DNA of 9,322 nucleotides from Puniceicoccales bacterium (GCA_031279675.1 JAITIB010000098.1:1-9322), one strand, 5' to 3'. Counted from the stretch's first letter, positions 1 through 6,603 are shown. Made by a program: numbers and translations. Notes: generated by a model not told the origin, from the letters alone.

Positions 1-572
1 AGGGTGGCGGGGTCGGGTTTGGCGGGGTCGAGGGTGGCTTCGGTGTAGAGGAGTGTGGCGGCGTAGAGGTGGTCGTCGGGCCGGGTTTCCTGGGAGAGGG
101 CGAGGGCTTCGTTGATGCGTTGGGTGGCGAGGCGGAGCTTGGCGCGACGGGTGGGGGTGTCGGTGGTTTGGGTGGCTTCCTGATAGTAGAGCTGGCTGAG
201 GGTGTGGTGGAGTTGGCGCGTGGTGGCGGGGTCAAACCAGTTTTTGCCGGTGGAGAGTTGGCGGGAGATTTCGAGGGCGGGGATGGCGTCGGTGTAGCGC
301 TTGGCGTTGAGGAGGACTTGGCCTTGGAGTTGGGTGAGGAGGGCGCGGTCGAAGCTGTCGGGTGGGACGGTGGGGAGGATTTTTTCCAAGAGGAGGAGGA
401 GGGCGGTGTGGTCGTCGTGTTCGAGGTGTTTGGAGAGTTCGCCGAGGTGTTCCGCGGTGGCGTCGGTGAGGGTGGGCTTGGGGTGCGCGGGGGGGGGCGT
501 GGCGGGGGCGCTGTGGAGGGCGGCTGCCGTGGCGGTGAGGAAGAGGAGTGCTTGGATGAAACTGGGTCGCAT
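1..572 (-). CDS. Secreted TPR-like repeat protein, 3' end outside window
   Basis: This frame is open from the ATG at 572 to the left edge (190 codons), with no stop inside the window. The N-terminus reads MRPSFIQALLFLTATAAAL, a short basic start plus a hydrophobic stretch, so a Sec signal peptide is likely, with cleavage near residues 22-24. A proline-rich linker follows, then helical pairs of TPR type, for example QGQVLLNAKRYTDAIPALEIS and a later segment with LRLATQRINEALALS. TPR arrays bind other proteins, so a periplasmic scaffold or adaptor is plausible; the partner is unknown. An in-frame ATG at 659 would add 29 basic residues ahead of the signal peptide. I prefer 572 because the signal peptide then has a normal length. 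No Shine-Dalgarno is seen before either start. A run of nine C lies in codons 26-28. The gene is downstream of nrdG but separated by 178 bp with its own promoter candidate, so it is probably a separate unit. Confidence 0.72.
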   Translation of the reverse strand, partial: MRPSFIQALLFLTATAAALHSAPATPPPAHPKPTLTDATAEHLGELSKHLEHDDHTALLLLLEKILPTVPPDSFDRALLTQLQGQVLLNAKRYTDAIPALEISRQLSTGKNWFDPATTRQLHHTLSQLYYQEATQTTDTPTRRAKLRLATQRINEALALSQETRPDDHLYAATLLYTEATLDPAKPDPAT

Positions 573-666
573 GTTGTGTTGTTTGGTCTTTGGCTTGGTT
601 TTCTCGGTGAATGTTGTCCGTGGAGGTGGGCCTGCGCGGTTTGGTTTTTTGATTTTCATTTGAATC

Positions 667-713
667 TTTATATTCCAACCAAAGAAGTAATCAAGCGAAA
701 TTTTTAAAAAATA
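667..713 (-). promoter_or_regulatory. Candidate sigma-70 promoter with AT-rich upstream element for the TPR-like gene
   Basis: On the minus strand, a -35-like TTGATT (694-689) and a -10-like TATAAA (672-667) are separated by 16 bp. Immediately upstream, 713-698 is an A/T tract containing ATTTTTAAAAAT, placed where an UP element would be. This is the most AT-rich stretch of an otherwise GC-rich window. Predicted transcription would start near 660, giving a leader of about 90 nt to the ATG at 572, or an almost leaderless message for the in-frame ATG at 659. Confidence 0.5.
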
Positions 714-750
714 TCCACAGGGCATCCGCGTTGGTTGTTCGAGGATGGAT

Positions 751-1269
751 TTATAGGTTTCCCGCGAGGTTCCCGCCGTAGTTTGCGGTGATGTCGGCGA
801 AGATTTTACCGTTGTGGAGTTTGAGGATGCGCTGATTGCTGGATCCGCGGAAGCGGAGTGCGGGATTTTTTTTGGCAAGGACGAAAGGGCCGTCCACGAG
901 GGTGTCAATTTCGTGCAAGAGGGGATGGTTGTGTTTGTTGGCGAGGAGTTCCTCAAAGGTGTGTCCGGTGTAACACCAGATGTCCCATGCGAGTGTTGTT
1001 TTGGCGTAACGGGCGAGCTTGGCGCAGGCGGTGGCTTGGTGAAAAGGTTCGCCACCGGAGAGTGTGAGTCCGCGTTGAAGTTTGAGGGTGCGGAGCTGGA
1101 TTTTGAGGAGTTCGATGGGGATTTCGGTTCCGCCGTCGGGGTCGTGGGTGTGGGGGTTGTGGCAGCCTGGGCAACGGATGGGGCAGCCTTGAGTCCATAG
1201 GACTGTGCGGAGGCCATCGCCGTCCACGATACTGTCGTGGGTAAGTGGGGCGGCGATGCGGATGGTCAT
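751..1269 (-). CDS. nrdG: Anaerobic ribonucleoside-triphosphate reductase activating protein
   Basis: A 172-residue radical-SAM enzyme. It uses S-adenosylmethionine and a 4Fe-4S cluster to install the glycyl radical on NrdD, switching on anaerobic dNTP synthesis in the cytoplasm. Visible motifs: the cluster-binding C29-x3-C33-x2-C36 (GCPIRCPGCHN), the SAM-binding LSGGEP at 70-75, WCYTGHTFEEL at about 98-108, and LVDGPF at 124-129 followed by SSNQRI at 143-148, all in the order expected for NrdG. Length is normal for the family. The ATG at 1269 lies 12 bp after the nrdD stop, so the two genes are almost certainly co-transcribed. The gap has no Shine-Dalgarno, so translation may depend on coupling or a leader-independent mode. 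The gene ends in TAA. No hairpin terminator was found in the 178 bp that follow. Confidence 0.95.
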   Translation of the reverse strand: MTIRIAAPLTHDSIVDGDGLRTVLWTQGCPIRCPGCHNPHTHDPDGGTEIPIELLKIQLRTLKLQRGLTLSGGEPFHQATACAKLARYAKTTLAWDIWCYTGHTFEELLANKHNHPLLHEIDTLVDGPFVLAKKNPALRFRGSSNQRILKLHNGKIFADITANYGGNLAGNL

Positions 1270-1281
1270 CGACGGGTGGGT

Positions 1282-3690
1282 TTAATGGTGCTTTGTGCGG
1301 TCGCGCTCTTCGCTGCGTTTGGCGTCGTTCCAGCGGTCGAGGGTGCCGACGAGGTACCCGGTGATGCGGCGGATGCGTTCAAATTTGACGTCGGAGGCGT
1401 CGTCGCGTCGTCCGCATTTGGGGCAGGTGTCGTGGATGACTCCCATGTAGCCGCACATGGGGTCGCGGTCCACGGGGTGGTTGATGCTGCCGTAGCCGAT
1501 GCCGCTTTCCTTCATTTTGCGGATGATGGTTTCGTAGGCGTCCATGTTGGCGAGCGGGGTGCCGTCCATTTCGATGTAGGTGATGTGGCCCGCGTTGCAG
1601 AGGGAGTGGTAGGGGGCCTCGATTTCGATTTTTTCGTGGGCGCTGATGGGGTGGTAAACGGGGACGTGGAAGGAGTTGGTGTAGTATTCGCGGTCGGTGA
1701 TGCCGGGGAGGGTGCCGTGGCGTTTGCGGTCGAGGGCGGTGAAGCGACCGGCAATGCCTTCGGCTGGGGTGGCGAGGAGGCTGAAGTTGAGTTGGTGGCG
1801 GCGTGCGAGTTCGTCTGTGCGTTTGCGCATGTGGGCGATGATTTCGAAGCCGAGTTTTTGGGCCTTGGCGCTGGCGCCGTGGTGTTCCCCGGTGAGGGCG
1901 ACGAGGGTTTCGGCGAGGCCGATGAAGCCGATGGAGAGGGTGCCGTGCTTGATGATGTCGCGGAGGGGGGAGGTGGGGCGGAGTGTCTTGCTGTTCATCC
2001 AGATGCCTTGTCCCATGAGGAAGGGGAAGTTGCGCGGGGTTTTCCGGGCCTGGATTTCGTAACGTTCGAGGAGCTGGGCGGCGACGAGGTCCATTTTTTC
2101 GTCGAGTTCGTGGTAAAATCCGGCGAGGTCGGGCGTGGTGCGTTCGTGGAGCGCGGTGCCGTGCTTGATGGCGAGGTTGGGGAGGTTTATCGTGGTGAAG
2201 GAGAGGTTGCCGCGGGAGGTGGCGCGCCCTTCGCTTTCGGGGAAGATGGAGCTGATGACGCGTGTGCGGCAGCCCATGGTGGCGATTTCGGTGCGGTAGT
2301 CGCCGGGTTTGTAGTATTGGAGGTTGAAGGGGGCGTCGATGAACACGAAGTTGGGGAAGAGGCGGCGGGCGGACACGCGCATGGCTTCCTTGAAGAGATC
2401 GTAGTTGGGGTCGGACGGGTTGTAGTTCACGCCTTCCTTCACCTTGAAAATGGTGATGGGGAAGATGGGGGTTTCGCCCTGGCCCATGCCTTCCCGGACG
2501 GCTTTGAGGAGGGATGCGGTGACGAGGCGGCCCTCGGGGGAGGTGTCGGTGCCGAAGTTGACGGAGGTGAAGGGGACTTGGGCGCCGGCACGCGAGTGCA
2601 TGGTGTTGAGGTTGTGGATGAAGGCCTCCATGGCCTGTTCGGTGGCGCGCGAGGTGTCGTCGGCGGTGAGTTCGAAGAGGGTGTTCAGGACGTCCTCGGG
2701 GAGGCGTCCGGCTGCGGGTTGGAGGGCGAGGGCGAGGGAGTGGGTGATTTCGGGGTGTTGGGGTTTGGGGTAGGAGAGGCGGTGATGGGGGGCGGTTTGC
2801 TCCCATGTGCCGAGGGCGGTTTCGAGGGCGGTTTTGTCGGGAAGCCGGCCTTCGATCTTGAGGTATCTGAGGAGGTTTTGGAGGAATTGTCCGCGGTAGG
2901 TTTTTTGGACGCCGGAGGCGAGGGCGTAGTCGAAGTTGGGGATGCTTTGCCCGCCGTGCTGTTCGTTTTGGTTGGACTGGAGGACGATGGCTGCGAGGGC
3001 GGCGTAGCTTTGGATGGCGTTGGGGGGGCGGATGCTGCCGTGCCCGGTGCCGAATCCGTTTGCGAAGAGTTCGGCGATGTCAATCTGGCAGCAGGTGAGG
3101 GTGCCCATGGGCAGGAAATCGAGGTCGTGGATGTGGATGTCGCCTGTGTCATGGGCGTTGATGTGGGCGGGGTTGAGCAGGTGGGTGCGGGAAAATTCCT
3201 TGGAGCATTCGGAGCCGAACTTGAGCATGGTGCCCATTGCGGTGTTGCCGTCCACGTTGGCGTTGTCGCGCTTGAGGTCGTTTTTCGCCGCGTCGTCGAA
3301 GAGGATGCCGCTGAGTGTTTTGTTGAGGCGCGAGTGGGTGTCGCGCACGCGGCTTCGTTCCTGGCGGTAGAGGATGTAGTTTTTGGCGACCTCGAAGCGG
3401 TTCATTTCCACGAGGGCTTTTTCGACGATGTCCTGGATTTGTTCGACGGTGGGGATTTCGCCACGAAATTCCGCGTTGAGTTTTTCGGCGACGAGCTTGG
3501 CGGCGGTGTCGGCGAGTTTGCTGTCATGCAGTCCGGACGAGAAGACGGCGCATTGTATGGCGTGGCTGATTTTCTCGATGTAGAAAATCTCCTTACGCCC
3601 GTCGCGTTTGCGTATGTAGGTGACGGCGGGTTGGGCGGCGGTGGCGGCGCGCGTTGAGGCGGTGGTGTGGAATGTTGGAGCGGAAATCAT
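1282..3690 (-). CDS. nrdD: Anaerobic (class III) ribonucleoside-triphosphate reductase
   Basis: An 802-residue glycyl-radical enzyme reducing ribonucleoside triphosphates to dNTPs without oxygen. Domain order: N-terminal ATP-cone (about 22-115, starting PAVTYIRKRDGRKE), then the catalytic barrel, then the zinc and glycyl-radical tail. The active-site loop carries C200-C201 (GTLTCCQID) and the opposite cysteine is C474 (ATMGCRTRV). The glycyl radical is G778 in RITGYLVG, 25 residues from the C-terminus and followed by LDRWNDAK. The zinc module contains C746, C756 and C759, with aspartate D743 where a fourth cysteine is often found. Start choice: the frame stays open to a GTG at 3852, but those 54 extra codons give non-family sequence and run through regulatory repeats, so the ATG at 3690 (MISAPTFHTT) is preferred. 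It has only a weak AAGG about 13 nt upstream. Formate is the usual reductant of this class, though some members use thioredoxin; the sequence alone does not settle which applies. nrdG follows after 12 bp. Confidence 0.96.
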   Translation of the reverse strand: MISAPTFHTTASTRAATAAQPAVTYIRKRDGRKEIFYIEKISHAIQCAVFSSGLHDSKLADTAAKLVAEKLNAEFRGEIPTVEQIQDIVEKALVEMNRFEVAKNYILYRQERSRVRDTHSRLNKTLSGILFDDAAKNDLKRDNANVDGNTAMGTMLKFGSECSKEFSRTHLLNPAHINAHDTGDIHIHDLDFLPMGTLTCCQIDIAELFANGFGTGHGSIRPPNAIQSYAALAAIVLQSNQNEQHGGQSIPNFDYALASGVQKTYRGQFLQNLLRYLKIEGRLPDKTALETALGTWEQTAPHHRLSYPKPQHPEITHSLALALQPAAGRLPEDVLNTLFELTADDTSRATEQAMEAFIHNLNTMHSRAGAQVPFTSVNFGTDTSPEGRLVTASLLKAVREGMGQGETPIFPITIFKVKEGVNYNPSDPNYDLFKEAMRVSARRLFPNFVFIDAPFNLQYYKPGDYRTEIATMGCRTRVISSIFPESEGRATSRGNLSFTTINLPNLAIKHGTALHERTTPDLAGFYHELDEKMDLVAAQLLERYEIQARKTPRNFPFLMGQGIWMNSKTLRPTSPLRDIIKHGTLSIGFIGLAETLVALTGEHHGASAKAQKLGFEIIAHMRKRTDELARRHQLNFSLLATPAEGIAGRFTALDRKRHGTLPGITDREYYTNSFHVPVYHPISAHEKIEIEAPYHSLCNAGHITYIEMDGTPLANMDAYETIIRKMKESGIGYGSINHPVDRDPMCGYMGVIHDTCPKCGRRDDASDVKFERIRRITGYLVGTLDRWNDAKRSEERDRTKHH

Positions 3691-3776
3691 GATGGCGATG
3701 GTGCCTTGGAGGGCGTTGGTAGAGTCTGCGGTTGAGGACTGGATGCGAAGTGGACACCGGGGCGGCAAAGGCAATC

Positions 3777-3818
3777 TTTGACACCCCGACGGCGTTATTC
3801 CAAAAATGGAATTTCCGC
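3777..3818. promoter_or_regulatory. Composite motif, copy A, upstream of nrdD
   Basis: On the plus strand: TTTGACA (3777-3783), an 11-bp GC-rich spacer, TTATTCC (3795-3801), AAAAA, TGGAA (3807-3811), ending in TTTCCGC. Part of it is a 16-bp inverted repeat, ATTCCA-AAAA-TGGAAT (3797-3812). A similar arrangement occurs at 6565-6603. TTGACA matches the -35 consensus exactly, but no -10 hexamer sits at 16-18 bp on the plus strand, so it is not simply a promoter. It lies in the 192-bp gap between the oxidoreductase stop and the nrdD start. An operator for nrdDG is possible. Confidence 0.4.
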
Positions 3819-3836
3819 GAATGGGAAGCACTTTTC

Positions 3837-3887
3837 TTCGCAAGTTATTCACAATCCCGCAAACAGGCTGTTCGCAGGTTATTCACA
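3837..3887 (+). promoter_or_regulatory. Two direct repeats, each with a DnaA-box-like TTATTCACA, upstream of nrdD
   Basis: The 17-bp sequence TTCGCARGTTATTCACA occurs at 3837-3853 and 3871-3887 with one A/G difference, 34 bp apart. Each includes TTATTCACA, which fits the DnaA-box consensus TTATNCACA. An 11-bp palindrome, AACAG-G-CTGTT (3862-3872), sits midway between the boxes. The second box overlaps the stop codon of the oxidoreductase gene (3885-3883). The pair is about 165-200 bp upstream of the nrdD start. DnaA is known to control nrdAB in E. coli; a similar role here is inference. Confidence 0.5.
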
Positions 3888-5229
3888 GTGTCCACGGCGA
3901 GCGGAACACAGGGTTGAGCAGGGCTGAGGCGGAGGGGTCGTTGGTCAGGGTTTCCGTGACGGGATTCCATTGGAGGGTGCGCCCGGTCAGCATGGCAATG
4001 TGGCCGAGGTGGCCGAGGCTTGAGGAACGTTGCGCGGCTTCCACGGGCGCCACCGTTTCGCGCCGGCTCTTGATGCAGTCAATGAAGTTCCGCCAGTGGT
4101 CGTCGCTGCGATACATGCGCACTTCCCCCGGTGTGGCGGGCGGGTTGAGCAGGGCGGGGTCGGAGGCCTCGATGGAAGGTTTGCCGTTGAGCCCGCGTCC
4201 GCGCGTCACGAAGAGCCAGCCGTGTTCGCCGTAGAATTTTGTGCCGGGTTGAAACTCGGAGGACACCACCATGGTGACGCCGTTTTCATAAATGAACTCG
4301 CACCGATACTTGGTTGCCACGTCGTAGGGTGCGTATGTCTCGAAGTTGCCGTTTCCGGTGATTTTCACGGGGCCCGAATGGTCGAATCCGAGCGCCCACT
4401 GGGCGATGTCACCGTGATGGCCGACCCAGTCGAGCAGTTTGCCGCCCCCGTAGTTGAGCACGTAGCGCCAGCTGCCGTGGGTGACGCGCGAATCGTAGTT
4501 CGTCCACGCTGCGGGCCCCACCCACAGGTCATAGTCGAGGTGTGATGGCGGGTGTCCGAAGTCGCGCGGTTTGGGCCGCTTGCTGGTGCCGCCGCCGTAG
4601 GTGCCGATCTCGACATGCGTCACTTTGCCAATGCGTCCGTTGCGCACGAGCTCCGCGGCCTGGCGGAAGTTCCAAACCGAGCGCTGCCAGCTGCCCGTTT
4701 GCCAGACGCGTCCGTGCTGGCGGACGGCGTCAACGACGGCGCGGCCCTCGGCGAGCGTGTGGGCGAGGGGTTTTTCCCCGAAGACGTCGAGTCCGGCGCG
4801 CAGTGCGCGCACGGCCATGATCCCGTGCCAGTGGTCGGGCGCGGCGAGGATGACGGCGTCGAGGCCGGCGGTGGCGAACATTTCGCGGAAATCGCGGTAG
4901 CCGCGGGCGACTTTCCCGTTGTGGTGTGTGTTGATGCGGTTGACCCCGAGGGCGAGGCGTTTGGCGTCGGTGTCGCACGCGGCAATGCCCTGGACGTCGT
5001 CGAATTGCAGGCAGCGTTCCAGATCGACCCAGCCTTGGGAAAGGCCGACGACGCCGAGGGTGATTCGGTTGCTGGGGGCGACGGTGCCGTCGCGTCCGAG
5101 GGCGCGCGCGGGGATGATTGAGGGCGGGGCGAAGGCGCCGAGGAGCAGGCCCCCCGCTGTGTGCAGAAAGTGGCGGCGCGAAAGGCGGGTGTGCCGCTGG
5201 ACTCCGGTGGCGGGTGTCTCTTCGTTCAT
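3883..5229 (-). CDS. Tat-exported Gfo/Idh/MocA family oxidoreductase
   Basis: A 448-residue NAD(P)-dependent oxidoreductase of the Gfo/Idh/MocA family, which act mostly on sugars and related polyols. The N-terminus has a twin-arginine signal, SRRHFL (17-22), followed by the hydrophobic stretch GGLLLGAF, so export as a folded, cofactor-loaded protein is expected. The Rossmann domain follows with GVVGLSQGW (59-67), a second-strand acidic residue (CD at 85-86), APDHWH (130-135) and the family signature EKP (152-154). The C-terminal domain has YDLWVGPA (233-240) and the catalytic-site helix DWVGHHGDIAQWALG (267-281). This form is common in Planctomycetes and Verrucomicrobia, where many paralogues exist; the substrate cannot be read from sequence. 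The ATG at 5229 is chosen because it gives a compact Tat leader; no Shine-Dalgarno is visible. It lies 51 bp after the TPR gene and may share its transcript. The stop codon overlaps a DnaA-box-like repeat. Confidence 0.92.
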   Translation of the reverse strand: MNEETPATGVQRHTRLSRRHFLHTAGGLLLGAFAPPSIIPARALGRDGTVAPSNRITLGVVGLSQGWVDLERCLQFDDVQGIAACDTDAKRLALGVNRINTHHNGKVARGYRDFREMFATAGLDAVILAAPDHWHGIMAVRALRAGLDVFGEKPLAHTLAEGRAVVDAVRQHGRVWQTGSWQRSVWNFRQAAELVRNGRIGKVTHVEIGTYGGGTSKRPKPRDFGHPPSHLDYDLWVGPAAWTNYDSRVTHGSWRYVLNYGGGKLLDWVGHHGDIAQWALGFDHSGPVKITGNGNFETYAPYDVATKYRCEFIYENGVTMVVSSEFQPGTKFYGEHGWLFVTRGRGLNGKPSIEASDPALLNPPATPGEVRMYRSDDHWRNFIDCIKSRRETVAPVEAAQRSSSLGHLGHIAMLTGRTLQWNPVTETLTNDPSASALLNPVFRSPWTL

Positions 5230-5280
5230 GGCATGTGTGCAAGGATACAGTTTAAGAGGGGGATTGGTTCCGGAAAATTG

Positions 5281-6198
5281 TCAGCTGGAGGGGGTGGGCG
5301 GCCCCTTCTGTTTGAGTTGTTCGCGCAGGGCGGCGCGCGCCGCCTCGAATCCGGGCGATTTGCTTGTGTCGAGGTCGTTTTGCGCCTCGCGGAGGCGTCC
5401 GAGCTCGATCAGGATGCGGGCGTGGCGGAGCGTGGCGGCCTCGCGCATGGCGGCGGTGGCGGCTTGGGCGCGGAGTGTTTCCCAGACGCCAAGGGCTTGT
5501 TTCCAGTCGGGCTTTTCGCACTCGAAGAAACTCTCCGCATGGCGCCAGCGGTAGCGGTTTTCGGCGGGGGCAAGGGCGGTGGCGCGGGCGAACGCGGCCT
5601 GCATTTTGGCGTCGCACTCGGCGCGTTTCAGGAGGGCGTCGCGGACGAGGTGGCGTTGGTAGGTGGCGAGAAATTCACCCAGATGGAAGTGGTAGAGGGC
5701 GGTTTGCGGGTCGAGGCGGACGGCGGTTTCGAGCAGATCGAGCGCGCGGCGGTAGTCGCCCTCCTCGGCGGCATGGGCGCCGAGCTGGTGCTTGATGACG
5801 GGGGTGTCGGGGAGCAGGGCGTCGGCTTTTTCGAACCAATGGTTGGCCTCGGCGCGCGCGTCCACGAGGCGGAGGAATCTGGCGTAGGCCACCATGATGA
5901 GGGGGTCGCCCGGGCGTTGGGCGAGGAGTGCCTTGTGGCGGCGCATGATGTCGAGGACGCGGCGCTCTTTTTCCGCCTGGGGGAGGCGCATGGTCTCCGG
6001 GTCGTTTTGGAGGGCGTCGAGGAGGGCGTGCTGGTCGCGGAGGAGTTTTTCAAGGACTTGGGCGTCGGCCTCGGTTTTCAAGTCCGCGGTCCCGGGTACC
6101 GCCCGGGGTGGGGTGTCCGTCGCGAGGGCCACCTGGGTTGTTGCCAGTGCGAGCGCGAGAATCAGGCGGGTGGCCGGGTGTGTTGCGGACGGTGGCAT
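5281..6198 (-). CDS. Secreted tetratricopeptide repeat protein
   Basis: A 305-residue protein with a signal peptide (MPPSATHPATRLILALALATTQVALA, written with cleavage expected after residue 26). The mature part opens with a charged helical segment (about 38-95), followed by TPR units: one at about 99-132 (VAYARFLRLVDARAEANHWFEKA), one at about 133-166 (LGAHAAEEGDYRRALDLLETAVRLDP) and a third less regular one at about 167-205. Further helical pairs run to the end, including RHARILIELGRLREAQNDL. TPR proteins of this kind mediate protein contacts; no enzymatic motif is seen. The frame stays open far upstream, through fmdB and the antisense of the reductase gene, but that extension has no protein-like character. 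The ATG at 6198 directly precedes the signal peptide, so I start there. It is 28 bp after fmdB and 51 bp before the oxidoreductase gene, which suggests a three-gene transcript. Its partner is unknown. Confidence 0.85.
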   Translation of the reverse strand: MPPSATHPATRLILALALATTQVALATDTPPRAVPGTADLKTEADAQVLEKLLRDQHALLDALQNDPETMRLPQAEKERRVLDIMRRHKALLAQRPGDPLIMVAYARFLRLVDARAEANHWFEKADALLPDTPVIKHQLGAHAAEEGDYRRALDLLETAVRLDPQTALYHFHLGEFLATYQRHLVRDALLKRAECDAKMQAAFARATALAPAENRYRWRHAESFFECEKPDWKQALGVWETLRAQAATAAMREAATLRHARILIELGRLREAQNDLDTSKSPGFEAARAALREQLKQKGPPTPSS

Positions 6199-6226
6199 TG
6201 CGGGCGCGGTTGCGGGAACGGCCCCA

Positions 6227-6475
6227 TTAGCAGGCGGCGCAGGCGTGGGAGCGGCGTTTGCCCTCGCAGCCGCCGCCGTGGTGGCAGCATCCGCAGGCGG
6301 CGGAGTGCTTGTGGGTGTGTCCGCCGGCATTGCCGCCGCCACGGGTGGCGAAGGTGGAGAGTTGTTTTTCGAGGCGTTTGCTTCCGCAGTGGGGGCACAC
6401 AGGGGGGCGCGAGGCGGAGACGAGGAGTTCGGAGCGGCCATGGCAATTGCGGCATTCGTATTCGTAAAGCGGCAT
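6227..6475 (-). CDS. FmdB-family zinc ribbon protein with Cys/His-rich tail
   Basis: An 82-residue protein beginning MPLYEYECRNCHG, the hallmark opening of the FmdB/CxxC_CxxC_SSSS zinc-ribbon family. The ribbon uses C8-x2-C11 and C27-x2-C30 (CPHCGS), followed by KRLEKQLSTF as in other members. After residue 45 the protein departs from the core domain: a Gly/His stretch (GGGNAGGHTHKH), then CGCCHHGGGC and a final HACAAC. The last 35 or so residues hold six cysteines and six histidines, enough for a second metal site. FmdB proteins are often called regulatory after a gene in a methylotroph formamidase cluster, but the biochemical role is not established. An upstream in-frame ATG at 6514 would add 13 non-family residues; the ATG at 6475 is the conserved start. 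It is first in a possible operon with the TPR and oxidoreductase genes, divergent from the reductase. Confidence 0.88.
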   Translation of the reverse strand: MPLYEYECRNCHGRSELLVSASRPPVCPHCGSKRLEKQLSTFATRGGGNAGGHTHKHSAACGCCHHGGGCEGKRRSHACAAC

Positions 6476-6490
6476 AAGGGCGTTGATTGG

Positions 6491-6510
6491 GGCGTGCCGG
6501 GGCGTGCCGG
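6491..6510. repeat. Two tandem copies of GGCGTGCCGG
   Basis: A perfect 10-bp tandem duplication in the fmdB upstream region. It is flanked by the inverted pair CGTTG (6481-6485) and CAACG (6512-6516), so on either strand it would sit in the loop of a small stem. It may lie in the fmdB leader. Confidence 0.5.
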
Positions 6511-6564
6511 GCAACGATTTTCTTGGAAAGAAACGCTTTGCGGGGCGGCTGGCGGAAGGTTGGC

Positions 6565-6603
6565 TTTGACAAACGCCGCCTTATTCCGTTCTGGAAAATC
6601 CGC
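6565..6603. promoter_or_regulatory. Composite motif, copy B, in the fmdB/reductase divergent region
   Basis: On the plus strand: TTTGACA (6565-6571), a 9-bp GC-rich spacer, TTATTCC (6581-6587), GTTC, TGGAA (6592-6596), AAATCCGC, ending directly before the ATG at 6604. The same blocks in the same order occur at 3777-3818, with spacers of 11 and 5 instead of 9 and 4. GGAAAA (6593-6598) may double as a weak ribosome-binding site for the reductase. No -10 hexamer is found at the usual distance from TTGACA. Confidence 0.4.

Noticed and set aside
69..707. A 212-codon plus-strand frame opposite the TPR-like gene
   Set aside because: Gly/Val/Glu-rich shadow; the minus frame has a signal peptide and TPR-like helices.
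1237..3657. An 806-codon open frame on the plus strand opposite nrdD
   Set aside because: It is a shadow of nrdD caused by GC-rich third codon positions: the peptide is a Gly/Val/Glu/Ala-rich string with no family motif, while the minus strand has clear NrdD motifs.
3691..3852. GTG start at 3852 for nrdD
   Set aside because: The 54 extra codons give non-family sequence and cross the direct repeats and the palindrome; the GTG itself lies inside a DnaA-box-like site.
3862..3872. LexA/SOS box at AACAGGCTGTT
   Set aside because: Spacing does not fit: the minus-strand reading is CGAAC-N5-GTTTG rather than the N4 GAAC/GTTC form, and the TGTTC-N4-GAACA form is absent.
3691..3882. NrdR box upstream of nrdD
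   Set aside because: Looked for the AT-rich palindrome with ACA and TGT ends in pairs; none is present in this interval.
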